Shown: piece after piece, positions 1 to 8,458 of the stretch | Layout of the letters: every line of letters starts with the position of its first letter | Position numbering within the stretch: the stretch's first letter is position 1 | DNA from: an uncultured Clostridia bacterium | GTDB taxonomy: Bacteria; Bacillota; Clostridia; Peptostreptococcales; Anaerovoracaceae | Reading direction: 5' to 3' | Length of the DNA: 56,579 nucleotides | Assembly: GCA_934281605.1 (NCBI GenBank) | Contig: CAKQXD010000013.1 | Location: 1-56,579 of the forward strand | The notes under the pieces: model-generated | The model's database searches: none | What the model saw: only the letters and a program-made list of their open reading frames with translations | Told to the model about the DNA's origin: nothing | Program-made: the position numbers and the translations under genes

Positions 1-9
1 AATCTGCAT
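1..9 (-). CDS. Start of a gene truncated by the left window edge
   Basis: Only the first three codons (ATG CAG ATT) are inside the window. The call rests on context: a GAGAGG ribosome site lies about 8 bases upstream of the ATG, and a good promoter lies just beyond it (34-62). The product cannot be named from three codons. Confidence 0.45.
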
Positions 10-33
10 TATAAGCACCTCTCTTCAACAATA

Positions 34-62
34 ATCATATCAAAAAATAGATGTAATTTCAA
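34..62 (-). promoter_or_regulatory. Sigma-A type promoter for the gene leaving the window on the left
   Basis: On the minus strand there is a -35 TTGAAA (57-62), a 17-base spacer and a -10 TATGAT (34-39), followed by a short leader, a GAGAGG ribosome site and ATG at 9. The spacing is ideal and the match is close to the vegetative consensus. Confidence 0.6.
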
Positions 63-119
63 CGATTACATTATTAATAAAAATCTAATATAATAATCAA
101 TAGTCTGTTATAGAAAAAT

Positions 120-420
120 AGGAAGATATGATATGTGTCCTACGATTGCATTTCATCAGAAACAAAAATACCCTCAAGATACTCGTCGTTCAGTCCTATC
201 TTTTGTTACCATCTAGGAAACTGTGATTCTTAGTTACGAAATACAGAAGGTGTGCAGCCTTCTTTTCTAATGTCGGTTACATTTCATGTACGGCAAAAGA
301 CTGATATATGATTCCGATAACATCTGCCTATATAAACAACCCTTTGATCTGTTCCATCGATATACTATTCTTCTGAAGCATATATATTATACCACAATAA
401 GATCTTCTATCTGCCATTTA
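120..420 (-). pseudogene. Decayed Fic/DOC-domain (RhuM-like) gene remnant
   Basis: One minus-strand frame reads like the C-terminal part of the Fic/RhuM family: an IYQSF-like segment, then PTLEKKAAHLLYFVTKN, then HSFLDGNKR at about 225-199. The last piece matches the Fic signature HxFx(D/E)GNxR. The frame is broken by at least four stops (after LFI, after HEM, and two just after GNKR). Upstream, 'ITAEAFVLE' also resembles the region before the Fic core but ends in a stop. Intact members are about 330 residues and act as AMP-transferases or phage-type accessory proteins. Multiple stops in an AT-rich gap argue for a dead, probably acquired gene. The family call is from motif recognition only. 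Confidence 0.6.
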
Positions 421-705
421 TTCTAATACAAATGCTTCTGCTGTTATCCTTACTTAAAGCGATACTCTCTGTCTGTATGTCGTAATAGCAGCATGTCCCA
501 CGGTCGAATCTGTTGTTGGCTAATTCATTTCAATTTACGATCTTCTCTTTATACTCAAATTCTTTAGTCTTTACTGGTATAGACGTTACATACACATCAT
601 AATATACCTGTTTATCACATGCCTCGTTTTTCTTCTTTTCTAGCCCAGAAAAAAGGTTCTCGATCCTCAATATGTTCCCTCTGGCGTGTGTGGTGATTTA
701 GACAT
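421..705. other. AT-rich intergenic stretch without a convincing gene
   Basis: No complete ORF with a ribosome site was found. A minus-strand open stretch of about 55 codons (roughly 690-530; it contains LRIENLFSGLEKKK and ends in EYKEKIVN before a stop) has no ATG start and no family I recognise. It may be another remnant of the decayed gene next door. Composition is clearly more AT-rich than the operon region to the right. Confidence 0.4.
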
Positions 706-760
706 AGAAAATCCCTCTTCCGTAGATTTTGGTTATTTACCTTCTCTACTTAAGAGGGAT
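706..760 (-). terminator. Likely Rho-independent terminator of the TIGR04076-type gene
   Basis: The inverted repeat ATCCCTCTT / AAGAGGGAT (711-719 and 752-760) is followed on the minus strand by TTTTC. It lies about 70 bases past the stop at 833. The loop is long, so strength is uncertain. Confidence 0.45.
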
Positions 761-832
761 CATATCATTTTGACAGACTGCTCGACTTGCTATTTTAATT
801 TTTCCTTCATGTACTGCACAAACGGGAAGTTA

Positions 833-1243
833 TTAACCTGTATAGGCATCATCTGCCGTGTTCTTGAAATTCTGCTTTTCCAGCCATTGCTTTTCTTCTT
901 CATTTTCCGGAATATCGATCCGCTCAATCTTGAAGATAACGGGGCGTGTGCCATCATTGCAGCAGGCGATCATCATTCTGTCATCATTTGTCCATTTGCG
1001 CATAATGGAGCCTCCCTGCAATGCCGCATAAACATATCGGCTGATGGCATCCCATGCCTCTCCACAGAATTTTCCATTCATCAGATGGTAAAAATCATCC
1101 TGTTCCGGAGTTCTTTTTAAGAGAAATGTGTCTCCCGCTTTGAAACAGGGACACGGACCGGATTTCGGATCAGCCAAATACTTTTCCTGTAATTCCGGGA
1201 ACACCTTTGTCTCCAATACCGTTATTTTGCATTCGTAATTCAT
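833..1243 (-). CDS. TIGR04076 family protein, function unknown
   Basis: This is a 136-residue protein with the layout of the small TIGR04076 family: N-terminal 'CKITVLETK', a central 'GPCPCFKAGD' motif, 'GKFCGEAWDAISRYVYAALQGG', and an acidic tail. No enzymatic role is established for the family; the conserved Cys residues suggest metal or redox chemistry, but that is inference. The ATG is supported by AAAGGAG about 7 bases upstream. It stands alone between an AT-rich gap and the ppdK terminator, with its own likely terminator at 706-760. A long ORF on the opposite strand is a shadow. Confidence 0.72.
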   Translation of the reverse strand: MNYECKITVLETKVFPELQEKYLADPKSGPCPCFKAGDTFLLKRTPEQDDFYHLMNGKFCGEAWDAISRYVYAALQGGSIMRKWTNDDRMMIACCNDGTRPVIFKIERIDIPENEEEKQWLEKQNFKNTADDAYTG

Positions 1244-1345
1244 ATAATTAGCTCCTTTACGTCCAAAATTTTCTGCCTGTTAAATCCCGATTGATCTTTA
1301 CCCTCATACTACCATACCCTGAATCCTTTGTACATTTTTTCACAT

Positions 1346-1383
1346 AAAAACCCCTCGCACCATAATCGATGCAAGGGGTTTGA
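1346..1383 (-). terminator. Rho-independent terminator downstream of ppdK
   Basis: Read on the minus strand, ACCCCTTGCA and TGCGAGGGGT pair around a 10-base loop, with one G-U pair, and are followed by TTTTTATG. It lies beyond the structured element at 1420-1519 and would end the long yqfC-to-ppdK transcription unit. Confidence 0.7.
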
Positions 1384-1419
1384 TAACGTCTATAAATCTA
1401 ATGCGTCTAATGCGCCGGA

Positions 1420-1519
1420 TTTTTTGTCTCACACTAGGAAGCAAGGATGCGAGGCACGGAGCGTACTTGAAGTACGTGAGTACCGAGCAGACGCTGCTGA
1501 CAACGTGTGAGGCAAAAAA
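1420..1519. repeat. 100-bp structured inverted-repeat element between ppdK and its terminator
   Basis: The outer arms are TTTTTTGTCTCACAC (1420-1434) and GTGTGAGGCAAAAAA (1505-1519). They pair over about 15 bp with one wobble and carry a T-run and an A-run, so either strand could act as a terminator. Inside, CGTACT/AGTACG form a tight hairpin (1462-1476), flanked by CGG/CCG and GCGAGG-type pairings, giving a branched or cruciform fold. It starts 12 bp beyond the ppdK stop codon. No coding potential is evident. The layout resembles dispersed extragenic repeats, but only one copy is in this window. Confidence 0.6.
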
Positions 1520-1531
1520 GACAAGCATTAC

Positions 1532-4153
1532 TTACTTCTGCTTGATAGCAGCCTGTGCAGCAGCCAGTCTTGCGATAGGCACACGGAACGGCGAGCAGGA
1601 TACGTACTGAAGTCCTACTGCATTGCAGAATTCGATGGACTTCGGATCTCCGCCGTGTTCTCCGCAGATACCCAGCTTGATGGACGGTCTTGTCTGCTTA
1701 CCAAGTTCTACAGCCATCTTAACCAGCTTGCCAACGCCAGTCTGGTCGATGCTCTGGAACGGATCGTCTTCGAAGATTCCCTTTTCTCTGTATTCCTTGA
1801 TGATCTTGCCAGTATCGTCTCTGGAGAAACCGAACGTCATCTGAGTCAGGTCGTTTGTACCGAAGGAGAAGAATTCAGCTTCTTCTGCGATTTCATCAGC
1901 AGTAAGGGCAGCTCTTGGGATTTCGATCATAGTACCGATGAGGTAGTCGAACTTCACGCCTTCTCTTTCCATAACAGCTTCTACTGTCTTAACAACCGTT
2001 GCCTTAACGTCAGCCAGTTCCTTCACCATGCCTACCAGCGGGATCATGATTTCCGGAATGATGTCCAGACCCTGTTCTTTTCTCACTTCGATAGCAGCCA
2101 TGATGATTGCTTCTGCCTGCATTTCAGCGATTTCAGGATATGTAACGGCCAGACGGCATCCTCTGTGACCCAGCATCGGGTTGAACTCGTGGAGTTCCTG
2201 CGTCTTCTTAGCCAGTTTTTCATAAGGTACGCCGATCTGTTCGGACAGTGCCTTGATTTCTTCATCTGTGTGCGGCAGGAATTCGTGGAGAGGTGGATCC
2301 AGCAGACGGATGGTTACCGGTCTGTCGCCCATCGCTTCATAGATTCCCTTGAAGTCGCCCTTCTGGTAAGGCAGCAGGAATTTCAGAGCTTCTCTTCTTT
2401 CCTCTTCGCTGTCAGCCAGGATCATTCTTCTTACAGCCGGGATTCTTTCTTCTTCGAAGAACATGTGCTCCGTTCTGCAAAGTCCGATACCTTCTGCACC
2501 GAATTCTACAGCCTGCTTAGCATCTCTCGGGTTGTCCGCATTTGTTCTGATCTTCAGTGTTCTGATTTCATCAGCCCAGGACATGATTTCTGCAAAGTCT
2601 CCGGATAATTCAGGCGGTACAGTCTTGATCTGTCCCTTCAGAACGTCTCCAGCAGTACCGTCGAGGGAGATGTAGTCCCCTTCCTTGAATACGTATTCGC
2701 CGATAGTCAGTTCCTTCGCTTCTTCGTCAACCTTGATCTCTGCACAACCGGATACGCAGCACTTACCCATACCTCTTGCTACTACAGCAGCGTGGGAAGT
2801 CATTCCGCCTCTGGCAGTCAGGATACCTTCTGCAGCAACCATACCAGCCAGGTCTTCCGGAGAAGTCTCCAGTCTTACCAGGATAGCCTTTGCACCGTTG
2901 GCTACAGCAGCTTCTGCATCGGATGCATTGAAGTAGATCTGTCCTGTTGCAGCGCCCGGGGAAGCCGGCAGACCCTTTGTCAGCTTTTCAGCTTCCTTCA
3001 GTTCTTCTGCATCGAACATCGGGTGAAGCAGCTGGTCGATCTGAGCCGGTTCAATACGCATAACAGCAGTTTCCTTGTCGATCAGGCCTTCGCTCTGCAT
3101 ATCAACTGCGATCTTAACAGCAGCCGGAGCAGTTCTCTTGCCGTTTCTTGTCTGCAGCATGAACAGCTTGTTTCTTTCTACTGTGAACTCCATGTCCTGC
3201 ATGTCTGTGTAGTGCTTTTCGAGGAGTTCTGCGATTCTTGTGAACTCTGTATATACTTCCGGGAAAGCCTGAGCCATTTCAGCGATCGGCTGCGGTGTAC
3301 GGATACCAGCTACAACGTCTTCGCCCTGTGCGTTTACCAGGAATTCACCAAAGATCGCCTTTTCACCGTTGACCGGGCTTCTTGTGAAGGCTACGCCTGT
3401 ACCGGATGTATCTCCCATGTTACCGAATACCATGGACTGTACGTTTACTGCAGTACCGATGCTGTCCGGGATTTCATTGAGCTGTCTGTAGAGGATAGCT
3501 CTGTCGTTGTTCCAGGAGCGGAATACAGCCATGATCGCTTCCATCAGCTGATCCTTCGGTTCCTGCGGGAAGTCTCTTCCCATTTCTTCCTTAACGAGAG
3601 CCTTGTATCCAACGATGATTTCCTTTAAGTCTTCTGTCGTCAGATCCACGTCGAACTTGTAGCCGTGTTCTTCTTTCTTTGCATCAAAGATCGCATCGAA
3701 CTTGGTCTTTGCGATTTCCATTACAACGTCACCGAACATCTGGATAAATCTTCTGTAGCTGTCGTATGCGAAACGCGGATTTTCTGTCAGTGCAGCCAGT
3801 CCTTCTACAGTCTGGTCGTTCAGTCCCAGGTTCAGGATAGTGTCCATCATACCAGGCATGGAGATCTTAGCTCCGGAACGAACGGAAACCAGCAGCGGGT
3901 TTTCTACGTCGCCAAACTTCTTGCCAGTTGTGTTTTCCAGCTCTTCCAGTTTTTCAAAGATGGAAGCTACGATGTCGTCACCGATCTTTTTTCCTTCGTC
4001 ATAGTATCTGTTGCAGGCCTCAGTCGTTACGGTGAAACCAAACGGTACCGGCAGACCGATCTTGGTCATTTCCGCCAGGTTGGCTCCCTTTCCGCCGAGG
4101 AGGTCTTTCATGTCCTTGGATCCTTCGTTAAAGGAATACACAAACTTTTTCAT
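1532..4153 (-). CDS. ppdK: Pyruvate, phosphate dikinase
   Basis: This is an 873-residue cytoplasmic enzyme that interconverts pyruvate + ATP + Pi and PEP + AMP + PPi. It shows the N-terminal nucleotide-binding domain (LLGGKGANLAEM), the central swivelling domain with the phospho-histidine motif GGMTSHAAVVARGMGKCC near residue 450, and the C-terminal PEP/pyruvate TIM barrel (GAEGIGLCRTEHMFF, FFSFGTNDLTQMTFG, and catalytic Cys in LGICGEHGGDP). Length is normal for bacterial PPDK. An ATG 12 bases upstream is only 3 bases from the AAGGAG site, so I take the ATG at 4153 (spacing about 11). It is the last gene of the glyQS cluster, 27 bases after glyQS. With pyc and pfkA in the same window it suggests PPi-linked glycolysis or gluconeogenesis. 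Confidence 0.97.
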   Translation of the reverse strand: MKKFVYSFNEGSKDMKDLLGGKGANLAEMTKIGLPVPFGFTVTTEACNRYYDEGKKIGDDIVASIFEKLEELENTTGKKFGDVENPLLVSVRSGAKISMPGMMDTILNLGLNDQTVEGLAALTENPRFAYDSYRRFIQMFGDVVMEIAKTKFDAIFDAKKEEHGYKFDVDLTTEDLKEIIVGYKALVKEEMGRDFPQEPKDQLMEAIMAVFRSWNNDRAILYRQLNEIPDSIGTAVNVQSMVFGNMGDTSGTGVAFTRSPVNGEKAIFGEFLVNAQGEDVVAGIRTPQPIAEMAQAFPEVYTEFTRIAELLEKHYTDMQDMEFTVERNKLFMLQTRNGKRTAPAAVKIAVDMQSEGLIDKETAVMRIEPAQIDQLLHPMFDAEELKEAEKLTKGLPASPGAATGQIYFNASDAEAAVANGAKAILVRLETSPEDLAGMVAAEGILTARGGMTSHAAVVARGMGKCCVSGCAEIKVDEEAKELTIGEYVFKEGDYISLDGTAGDVLKGQIKTVPPELSGDFAEIMSWADEIRTLKIRTNADNPRDAKQAVEFGAEGIGLCRTEHMFFEEERIPAVRRMILADSEEERREALKFLLPYQKGDFKGIYEAMGDRPVTIRLLDPPLHEFLPHTDEEIKALSEQIGVPYEKLAKKTQELHEFNPMLGHRGCRLAVTYPEIAEMQAEAIIMAAIEVRKEQGLDIIPEIMIPLVGMVKELADVKATVVKTVEAVMEREGVKFDYLIGTMIEIPRAALTADEIAEEAEFFSFGTNDLTQMTFGFSRDDTGKIIKEYREKGIFEDDPFQSIDQTGVGKLVKMAVELGKQTRPSIKLGICGEHGGDPKSIEFCNAVGLQYVSCSPFRVPIARLAAAQAAIKQK

Positions 4154-4180
4154 TTTTACATACACTCCTTGTCAAAACTA

Positions 4181-5587
4181 TTAAAATACTAATTTTTGTT
4201 CAATATATTCTTTCACCTGATCTACAGGGATTCGAATCTGTTCCATCGTGTCTCTGTCACGGATCGTCACGCAGTGATCTGTTTCCGTGTCAAAGTCCAC
4301 GCAGATGGAGAACGGTGTACCGATCTCATCTTCTCTTCTGTACCGCTTGCCGATAGATCCTGTCACATCGTAATCCACGCTGAAGTGTTTCGCCAGTTCC
4401 TCGTAGATCGGCTCTGCAACCGGAGCCAGCTTCTTAGCCAGCGGCAGTACGGCAGCCTTATACGGTGCCAGAGCCGGATGCAGACGCAGTACTGTTCTTA
4501 CGTCCTCCTTGCCCTTGCTGTCCGTCAGGACTTCTTCGTCATATGCATCCAGCAGGAATGCCAGCAGCATACGCTCTACGCCTACCGACGGCTCGATGCA
4601 GTACGGTACGTATTTTTCATTGGTTTCCGGATCCATATAGCTCATATCCTGTCCGGATGTGGTCTGATGCGCTTTCAGGTCGTAGTCCGTTCTGGAAGCG
4701 ATCCCCCACAGTTCTCCCCATCCAAACGGAAAGCGGTATTCGATATCCGTCGTCGCATTGCTGTAGTGCGAAAGCTCTTCCGGATCGTGATCTCTCAGTT
4801 TCAGGTTTTCTTCGCTGAGTCCCAGTGACTTGAGGAAGTTAACAGCATAGTCCTTCCAGTATGCGAACCACTCCAGCTCCGTTCCCGGTTTGCAGAAGAA
4901 TTCCAGTTCCATCTGTTCGAATTCTCTGGTACGGAAAATGAAGTTTCCCGGTGTGATTTCATTACGGAAAGATTTTCCTACCTGTGCGATACCGAACGGG
5001 ATCTTCTTTCTGGATGTTCTCTGTACGTTCTTGAAGTTTACGAAGATTCCCTGTGCCGTTTCCGGTCTGAGATAGATCTCTGCCTGAGAATCTTCCGTAA
5101 CGCCCTGGAACGTCTTGAACATCAGGTTGAACTGACGGATCCCTGTGAAATCAGCCTTGCCGCATTCCGGGCACTTGATGCCTTTTTCCTGAATGTAGCT
5201 TTCCAGCTTCTCGTTTGGCCATCCGTCTACTACAGGTTCTTCAACGCCTTCAACCTCTTTCATGTAATCCTCGATCAGCTTGTCAGCGCGGAATCTAGCT
5301 TTGCACTGCTTGCAGTCGATCAGAGGATCCGAGAATCCGCCCACGTGGCCGGAAGCCACCCAGGTCTGCGGATTCATGAGAATCGCTGCGTCCAGACCTA
5401 CGTTATACTTTGATTCCTGTACGAATTTTTTTCTCCAGGCGTCTTTCACGTTGTTCTTGAACTCCACACCAAGCGGACCGTAGTCCCACGTATTGGCAAG
5501 CCCGCCGTAGATTTCCGATCCCGGATAGATAAATCCGCGATTCTTGGCCAGGGCTGTCAATTTTTCCATTGTCACTTCTGTGCTCAT
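4181..5587 (-). CDS. glyQS: Glycyl-tRNA synthetase, dimeric single-chain type
   Basis: This 468-residue class II aminoacyl-tRNA synthetase charges tRNA-Gly. It carries the class II motifs (motif 2 around RNEITPGNFIFRTREFEQMELEFF and motif 3 near CIEPSVGVERMLLAFL), the zinc-type cysteine pairs CKQC and CPEC, and the C-terminal anticodon-binding domain (LAPYKAAVLPL onward). The alpha2 form, rather than separate glyQ and glyS, fits many Firmicutes. The start is supported by GGAG 8 bases upstream; MEKL six codons in is an alternative. No T-box leader is visible, since the DUF4342 gene ends 24 bases upstream; expression is likely from the operon. Confidence 0.96.
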   Translation of the reverse strand: MSTEVTMEKLTALAKNRGFIYPGSEIYGGLANTWDYGPLGVEFKNNVKDAWRKKFVQESKYNVGLDAAILMNPQTWVASGHVGGFSDPLIDCKQCKARFRADKLIEDYMKEVEGVEEPVVDGWPNEKLESYIQEKGIKCPECGKADFTGIRQFNLMFKTFQGVTEDSQAEIYLRPETAQGIFVNFKNVQRTSRKKIPFGIAQVGKSFRNEITPGNFIFRTREFEQMELEFFCKPGTELEWFAYWKDYAVNFLKSLGLSEENLKLRDHDPEELSHYSNATTDIEYRFPFGWGELWGIASRTDYDLKAHQTTSGQDMSYMDPETNEKYVPYCIEPSVGVERMLLAFLLDAYDEEVLTDSKGKEDVRTVLRLHPALAPYKAAVLPLAKKLAPVAEPIYEELAKHFSVDYDVTGSIGKRYRREDEIGTPFSICVDFDTETDHCVTIRDRDTMEQIRIPVDQVKEYIEQKLVF

Positions 5588-5611
5588 ACTTTTTACTCCA
5601 TCTAAATTTGA

Positions 5612-6310
5612 TTATTCTTCCTCAGTCGTTTCTTCCTGTTTTTCTGCTGTCTCGTCCGCACCTTCTGCTGCATCTTCTGCCGTTTCACAAGGAGTTTCCG
5701 CTTCTGCCTCATCTTCGTCTTCACCGGTGATGCGGCTTTCTTCGAAAGCCTCCTCTGTAGCCTCTGCAATCTCTTCGCCGGCCTTCTTGATCTTGCTTAC
5801 CGCTTCACTTGCCTTTTCCAGACCTCTCTGATACCAGGTCGTGCCGCGTTCCTTCATCTCTCCAGCCACGCTGCTGCTCTTTTCCGCTACAGTTCCCATA
5901 GCGTCTGTCACAGCATCGCTCACATCTATGATAGTTCCATCTGTTTTGATGATCTCGATGGAGCATTTGAAGCCAAATGCCGCTACTACAGCCACCACTG
6001 CAGCAATCGGTGCAATCACCACTCCCACAAGACCAGCGTTCACAGGAACGTTGAGAACCAGTTCTCCGTCCTTCTTTACCTGAATCTTCGATACGTTACC
6101 CTTCTTAACGATCTCCTTCAGGCGGGAAAACAGCGCTTCGCCCTTCTTGCCGAAGCCCTTGCCCTTTTCTCCCGAATTTATGATTTCTTCAATGGCGATG
6201 ATAGCGTCTACCACGCTTCCATCGGTTTCTTCCAGCGCCTGTTTTGCTTCTGCATAAGTTACGCCTGTTCTATCCTTCACCAGTTCAATCTTCTCTAATG
6301 TAATTTCCAT
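5612..6310 (-). CDS. DUF4342 protein with N-terminal UBA-like helix bundle
   Basis: The 232-residue product starts with a UBA/TS-N-like segment (RTGVTYAEAKQALEETDGSV, about residues 14-33) of the kind used to bind ubiquitin or EF-Tu in other proteins. A DUF4342 core follows, with a hydrophobic segment (VNAGLVGVVIAPIAAVVAVVAAFG, about 90-113) that is probably membrane-associated. The last 60 residues are a very acidic Glu-rich tail. It sits between recO and glyQS, in the slot where Bacillus has a different tiny gene. Its function is unknown. Recognition of DUF4342 is good; membrane association is inference. Confidence 0.8.
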   Translation of the reverse strand: MEITLEKIELVKDRTGVTYAEAKQALEETDGSVVDAIIAIEEIINSGEKGKGFGKKGEALFSRLKEIVKKGNVSKIQVKKDGELVLNVPVNAGLVGVVIAPIAAVVAVVAAFGFKCSIEIIKTDGTIIDVSDAVTDAMGTVAEKSSSVAGEMKERGTTWYQRGLEKASEAVSKIKKAGEEIAEATEEAFEESRITGEDEDEAEAETPCETAEDAAEGADETAEKQEETTEEE

Positions 6311-6333
6311 CTTGTACCTCCTGTTGTTTTGCC

Positions 6334-7122
6334 TCAGATCAGTTTCTCGCTTTTGAGATCAGAAGCATCTAAATGATATGCCGCATATTCCCGAATGAGT
6401 TTCTGCAGCAACCGACCGGTATCCTCTTTTAATGCCAGGTTTTTAAGATTTTTTAAGGAGTTGATCGTAAAATACTTCAATATGTTTACTATACCAAATT
6501 CAGGGTCATAAATCAATGTGTGCTGCTGTGAATTTTCTGAATAAGGCGGCTTCTTTTCCGTTTTTTCCTGCTCATTCTGCATCTTTTCCCAGCACTGCTG
6601 GCATAAAATCCCGCCATCGGGAATGCTGAACTTATACGCCTCTTTTTTCTCCCCGCAATGGACGCATCTATCCACCTGCGGAGCGACCCCGGCATACTTA
6701 AACAGCTTCATTTGATAGCCCAGCACCAGTGTTCCGATCCCTCTGTCCCTGCTCTCCAGCAAGTCAAAAAAATCCAGCAGTAAATTAAAAATTCCCGGTG
6801 CCGGAACCCCTTCCGAGAGCACGTGTTCGGTAAATTCCAGAACATAGGCTCCGTTCATATACTTGTCCACGTCTTCCCCGATGGCATAGTAGCTCTTCAG
6901 CACATCGGCGCTGTTGATATTATAGCTGTCCCGATTCTTAAAAAGCTCGTACCTGCCGTAAGTAAAGGGACGCAGCGCCAGAGAGCTTTTGCCCCGGCCT
7001 TTTTCCTGGATGCTGGTTCCTGCGCTGATCTTCCCGTATTTCTTGGAAAACAGCAGGATCATCCGGCGATTGTATGAAGTTTTGATCTGCCTGAGTACGA
7101 TTCCCTCCGTATCCGTCAGCAA
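6334..7122 (-). CDS. recO: DNA repair protein RecO
   Basis: This 262-residue recombination mediator of the RecFOR pathway loads RecA on SSB-coated DNA. It has the N-terminal OB fold (TEGIVLRQIKTSYNRRMILLFSKKYG), a helical middle part, and a zinc-finger pair CVHC...CQQC near residues 160-190. The apparent start is TTG followed by CTG, with AGGTGAG 5-6 bases upstream; no ATG fits the family start. It follows era by 10 bases, the usual era-recO order in Firmicutes. Confidence 0.93.
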   Translation of the reverse strand: MLTDTEGIVLRQIKTSYNRRMILLFSKKYGKISAGTSIQEKGRGKSSLALRPFTYGRYELFKNRDSYNINSADVLKSYYAIGEDVDKYMNGAYVLEFTEHVLSEGVPAPGIFNLLLDFFDLLESRDRGIGTLVLGYQMKLFKYAGVAPQVDRCVHCGEKKEAYKFSIPDGGILCQQCWEKMQNEQEKTEKKPPYSENSQQHTLIYDPEFGIVNILKYFTINSLKNLKNLALKEDTGRLLQKLIREYAAYHLDASDLKSEKLI

Positions 7123-7132
7123 CGCTTCTCAC

Positions 7133-8032
7133 CTACTCCTTATATCCGAAATTGGACAGAGCGATATCGCTGTCTCTCCAGTTTTCCTTTACCTTGACCC
7201 ACAGCTCCAGATACACTTTTGTTCCCAGCAAAGCCTCGATTTCTTCCCGGGCGCTCTTGCCGATTCCCTTCAGCTTTCGACCGCCCTTTCCGATGATCAT
7301 ACCCTTGTGAGACTTCTTCTCACAATAGATCACAGCATGGATCTTCGTAATTTTTTCTTCCTCTTTGTACTGTTCGATCTCTACGGCCACTCCATGAGGA
7401 ACTTCATCCTGCAGATACATGAGGATCTTTTCCCTTATGATCTCACTGACTACGAATCTCTCCGGATGTTCCGTGATCATGTCGTCCGGGAAGTACATCG
7501 GTCCCTCTTCCATGAACTGCGAAACTTCCCGGATCACGTTTTCTACGTGAGTCCCTTCCTTTGCAGAAACGCCGATGATCTCCTCGAACAGCCCCAGCTC
7601 TTCGTATTCCTTGTAGATCTCAGCGAATTCATCAGGCTGCAGCTTGTCGATCTTGTTGATCACCAGGATCTTCGGAGTCACAATATCATCCAGCAGATCC
7701 ACGATGTATTTGTCCCCCGGGCCTTCGGAAAGCCTGTCGTCCACGATATAGACGATGGCATCCACTTCCTTGAATGTCCCGATGGCCGCATCGGTCATAT
7801 ACGATCCCAGCTTGGTCCGTGGACGATGGATCCCCGGCGTATCGATAAAGATCATCTGCAGATCCTCCGGCAGCTCATCGTCGCTGTAATGGGTGTAAAT
7901 ACCGCGAATCGCATTCCGCGTCGTCTGAGGTTTCTCCGTAGTGATCGCGATCTTTTCTCCCAGGATCGCATTCAGGAGCGTGGACTTGCCTACATTAGGC
8001 CGCCCGATAATGCCTACAAAACCTGTTTTCAT
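7133..8032 (-). CDS. era: GTPase Era, 16S rRNA maturation factor
   Basis: This 299-residue protein has the P-loop GRPNVGKST near residue 11, switch G3 DTPG, G4 NKID, G5 SAKEG, and the C-terminal KH RNA-binding domain (GMIIGKGGRKLKGIGKSARE). Era binds the 3' end of 16S rRNA during 30S assembly and associates with the membrane. Its ATG overlaps the cdd stop by 4 bases, implying translational coupling. Confidence 0.97.
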   Translation of the reverse strand: MKTGFVGIIGRPNVGKSTLLNAILGEKIAITTEKPQTTRNAIRGIYTHYSDDELPEDLQMIFIDTPGIHRPRTKLGSYMTDAAIGTFKEVDAIVYIVDDRLSEGPGDKYIVDLLDDIVTPKILVINKIDKLQPDEFAEIYKEYEELGLFEEIIGVSAKEGTHVENVIREVSQFMEEGPMYFPDDMITEHPERFVVSEIIREKILMYLQDEVPHGVAVEIEQYKEEEKITKIHAVIYCEKKSHKGMIIGKGGRKLKGIGKSAREEIEALLGTKVYLELWVKVKENWRDSDIALSNFGYKE

Positions 8033-8457
8033 GCCTTTCCTCCTTCCAGCCGGAATCCTTCCGGCAACAGCACATCCAAAGGCCGGATGTGCAGCTCGTC
8101 CGGATCCTCCGCCGTGATGACGATGAGATCCGGTGCAAACTCAAACATGAACTGTCTGCAGATCCCGCAGGGAACCGCTTCACTGTCCGAGCCATAGATC
8201 GCAATGGCTTCAAATTTTCGTTCTCCTTCCGAAATCGCTTTCACAAATGCCGTCCGCTCCGCGCAGATGGTCGCACCGAAAGAAGAATTCTCGATATTCA
8301 CTCCGGTGTAGATCTTGCCGCCCTTCGTTAGCAGGGCCGCGCCTACCCGGTAGTGCGAAAACGGCGCATAGGCATTGCCGCTGGCTGCCCGCGCCAGTTC
8401 AAACAGGGAGCCGGCCGTATTCCGGTCGATTCCCGCATTACTTTTCTGCTCTGCCAT
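8029..8457 (-). CDS. cdd: Cytidine deaminase
   Basis: This 142-residue homotetrameric-type zinc enzyme converts cytidine or deoxycytidine to uridine or deoxyuridine. The catalytic signature is intact: CAERTAF (Cys and the proton-shuttling Glu) and PCGICRQ (two zinc Cys). It lies between ybeY (1 base away) and era (4-base overlap). The usual dgkA gene, often next to cdd in Bacillus, is absent. Confidence 0.95.
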   Translation of the reverse strand: MAEQKSNAGIDRNTAGSLFELARAASGNAYAPFSHYRVGAALLTKGGKIYTGVNIENSSFGATICAERTAFVKAISEGERKFEAIAIYGSDSEAVPCGICRQFMFEFAPDLIVITAEDPDELHIRPLDVLLPEGFRLEGGKA

Positions 8458-8458
8458 A

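Noticed and set aside
199..340. In-frame stops in the Fic-like frame considered as stop-codon recoding
   Set aside because: TAG, TAA and TGA all occur, and every other gene in the window uses all stops normally; decay is simpler.
686..1120. Plus-strand ORF of 144 codons over the TIGR04076-type gene
   Set aside because: No ribosome site and composition of a non-coding strand; the minus-strand protein carries conserved motifs and a good AAAGGAG site.
4220..4245. tRNA-like GATTCGAAT motif on the plus strand
   Set aside because: It lies inside the glyQS coding region and no acceptor or anticodon stem can be drawn around it.
5588..5611. T-box leader expected before glyQS
   Set aside because: Only 24 bases separate the DUF4342 gene from glyQS; there is no room and no T-box motif.
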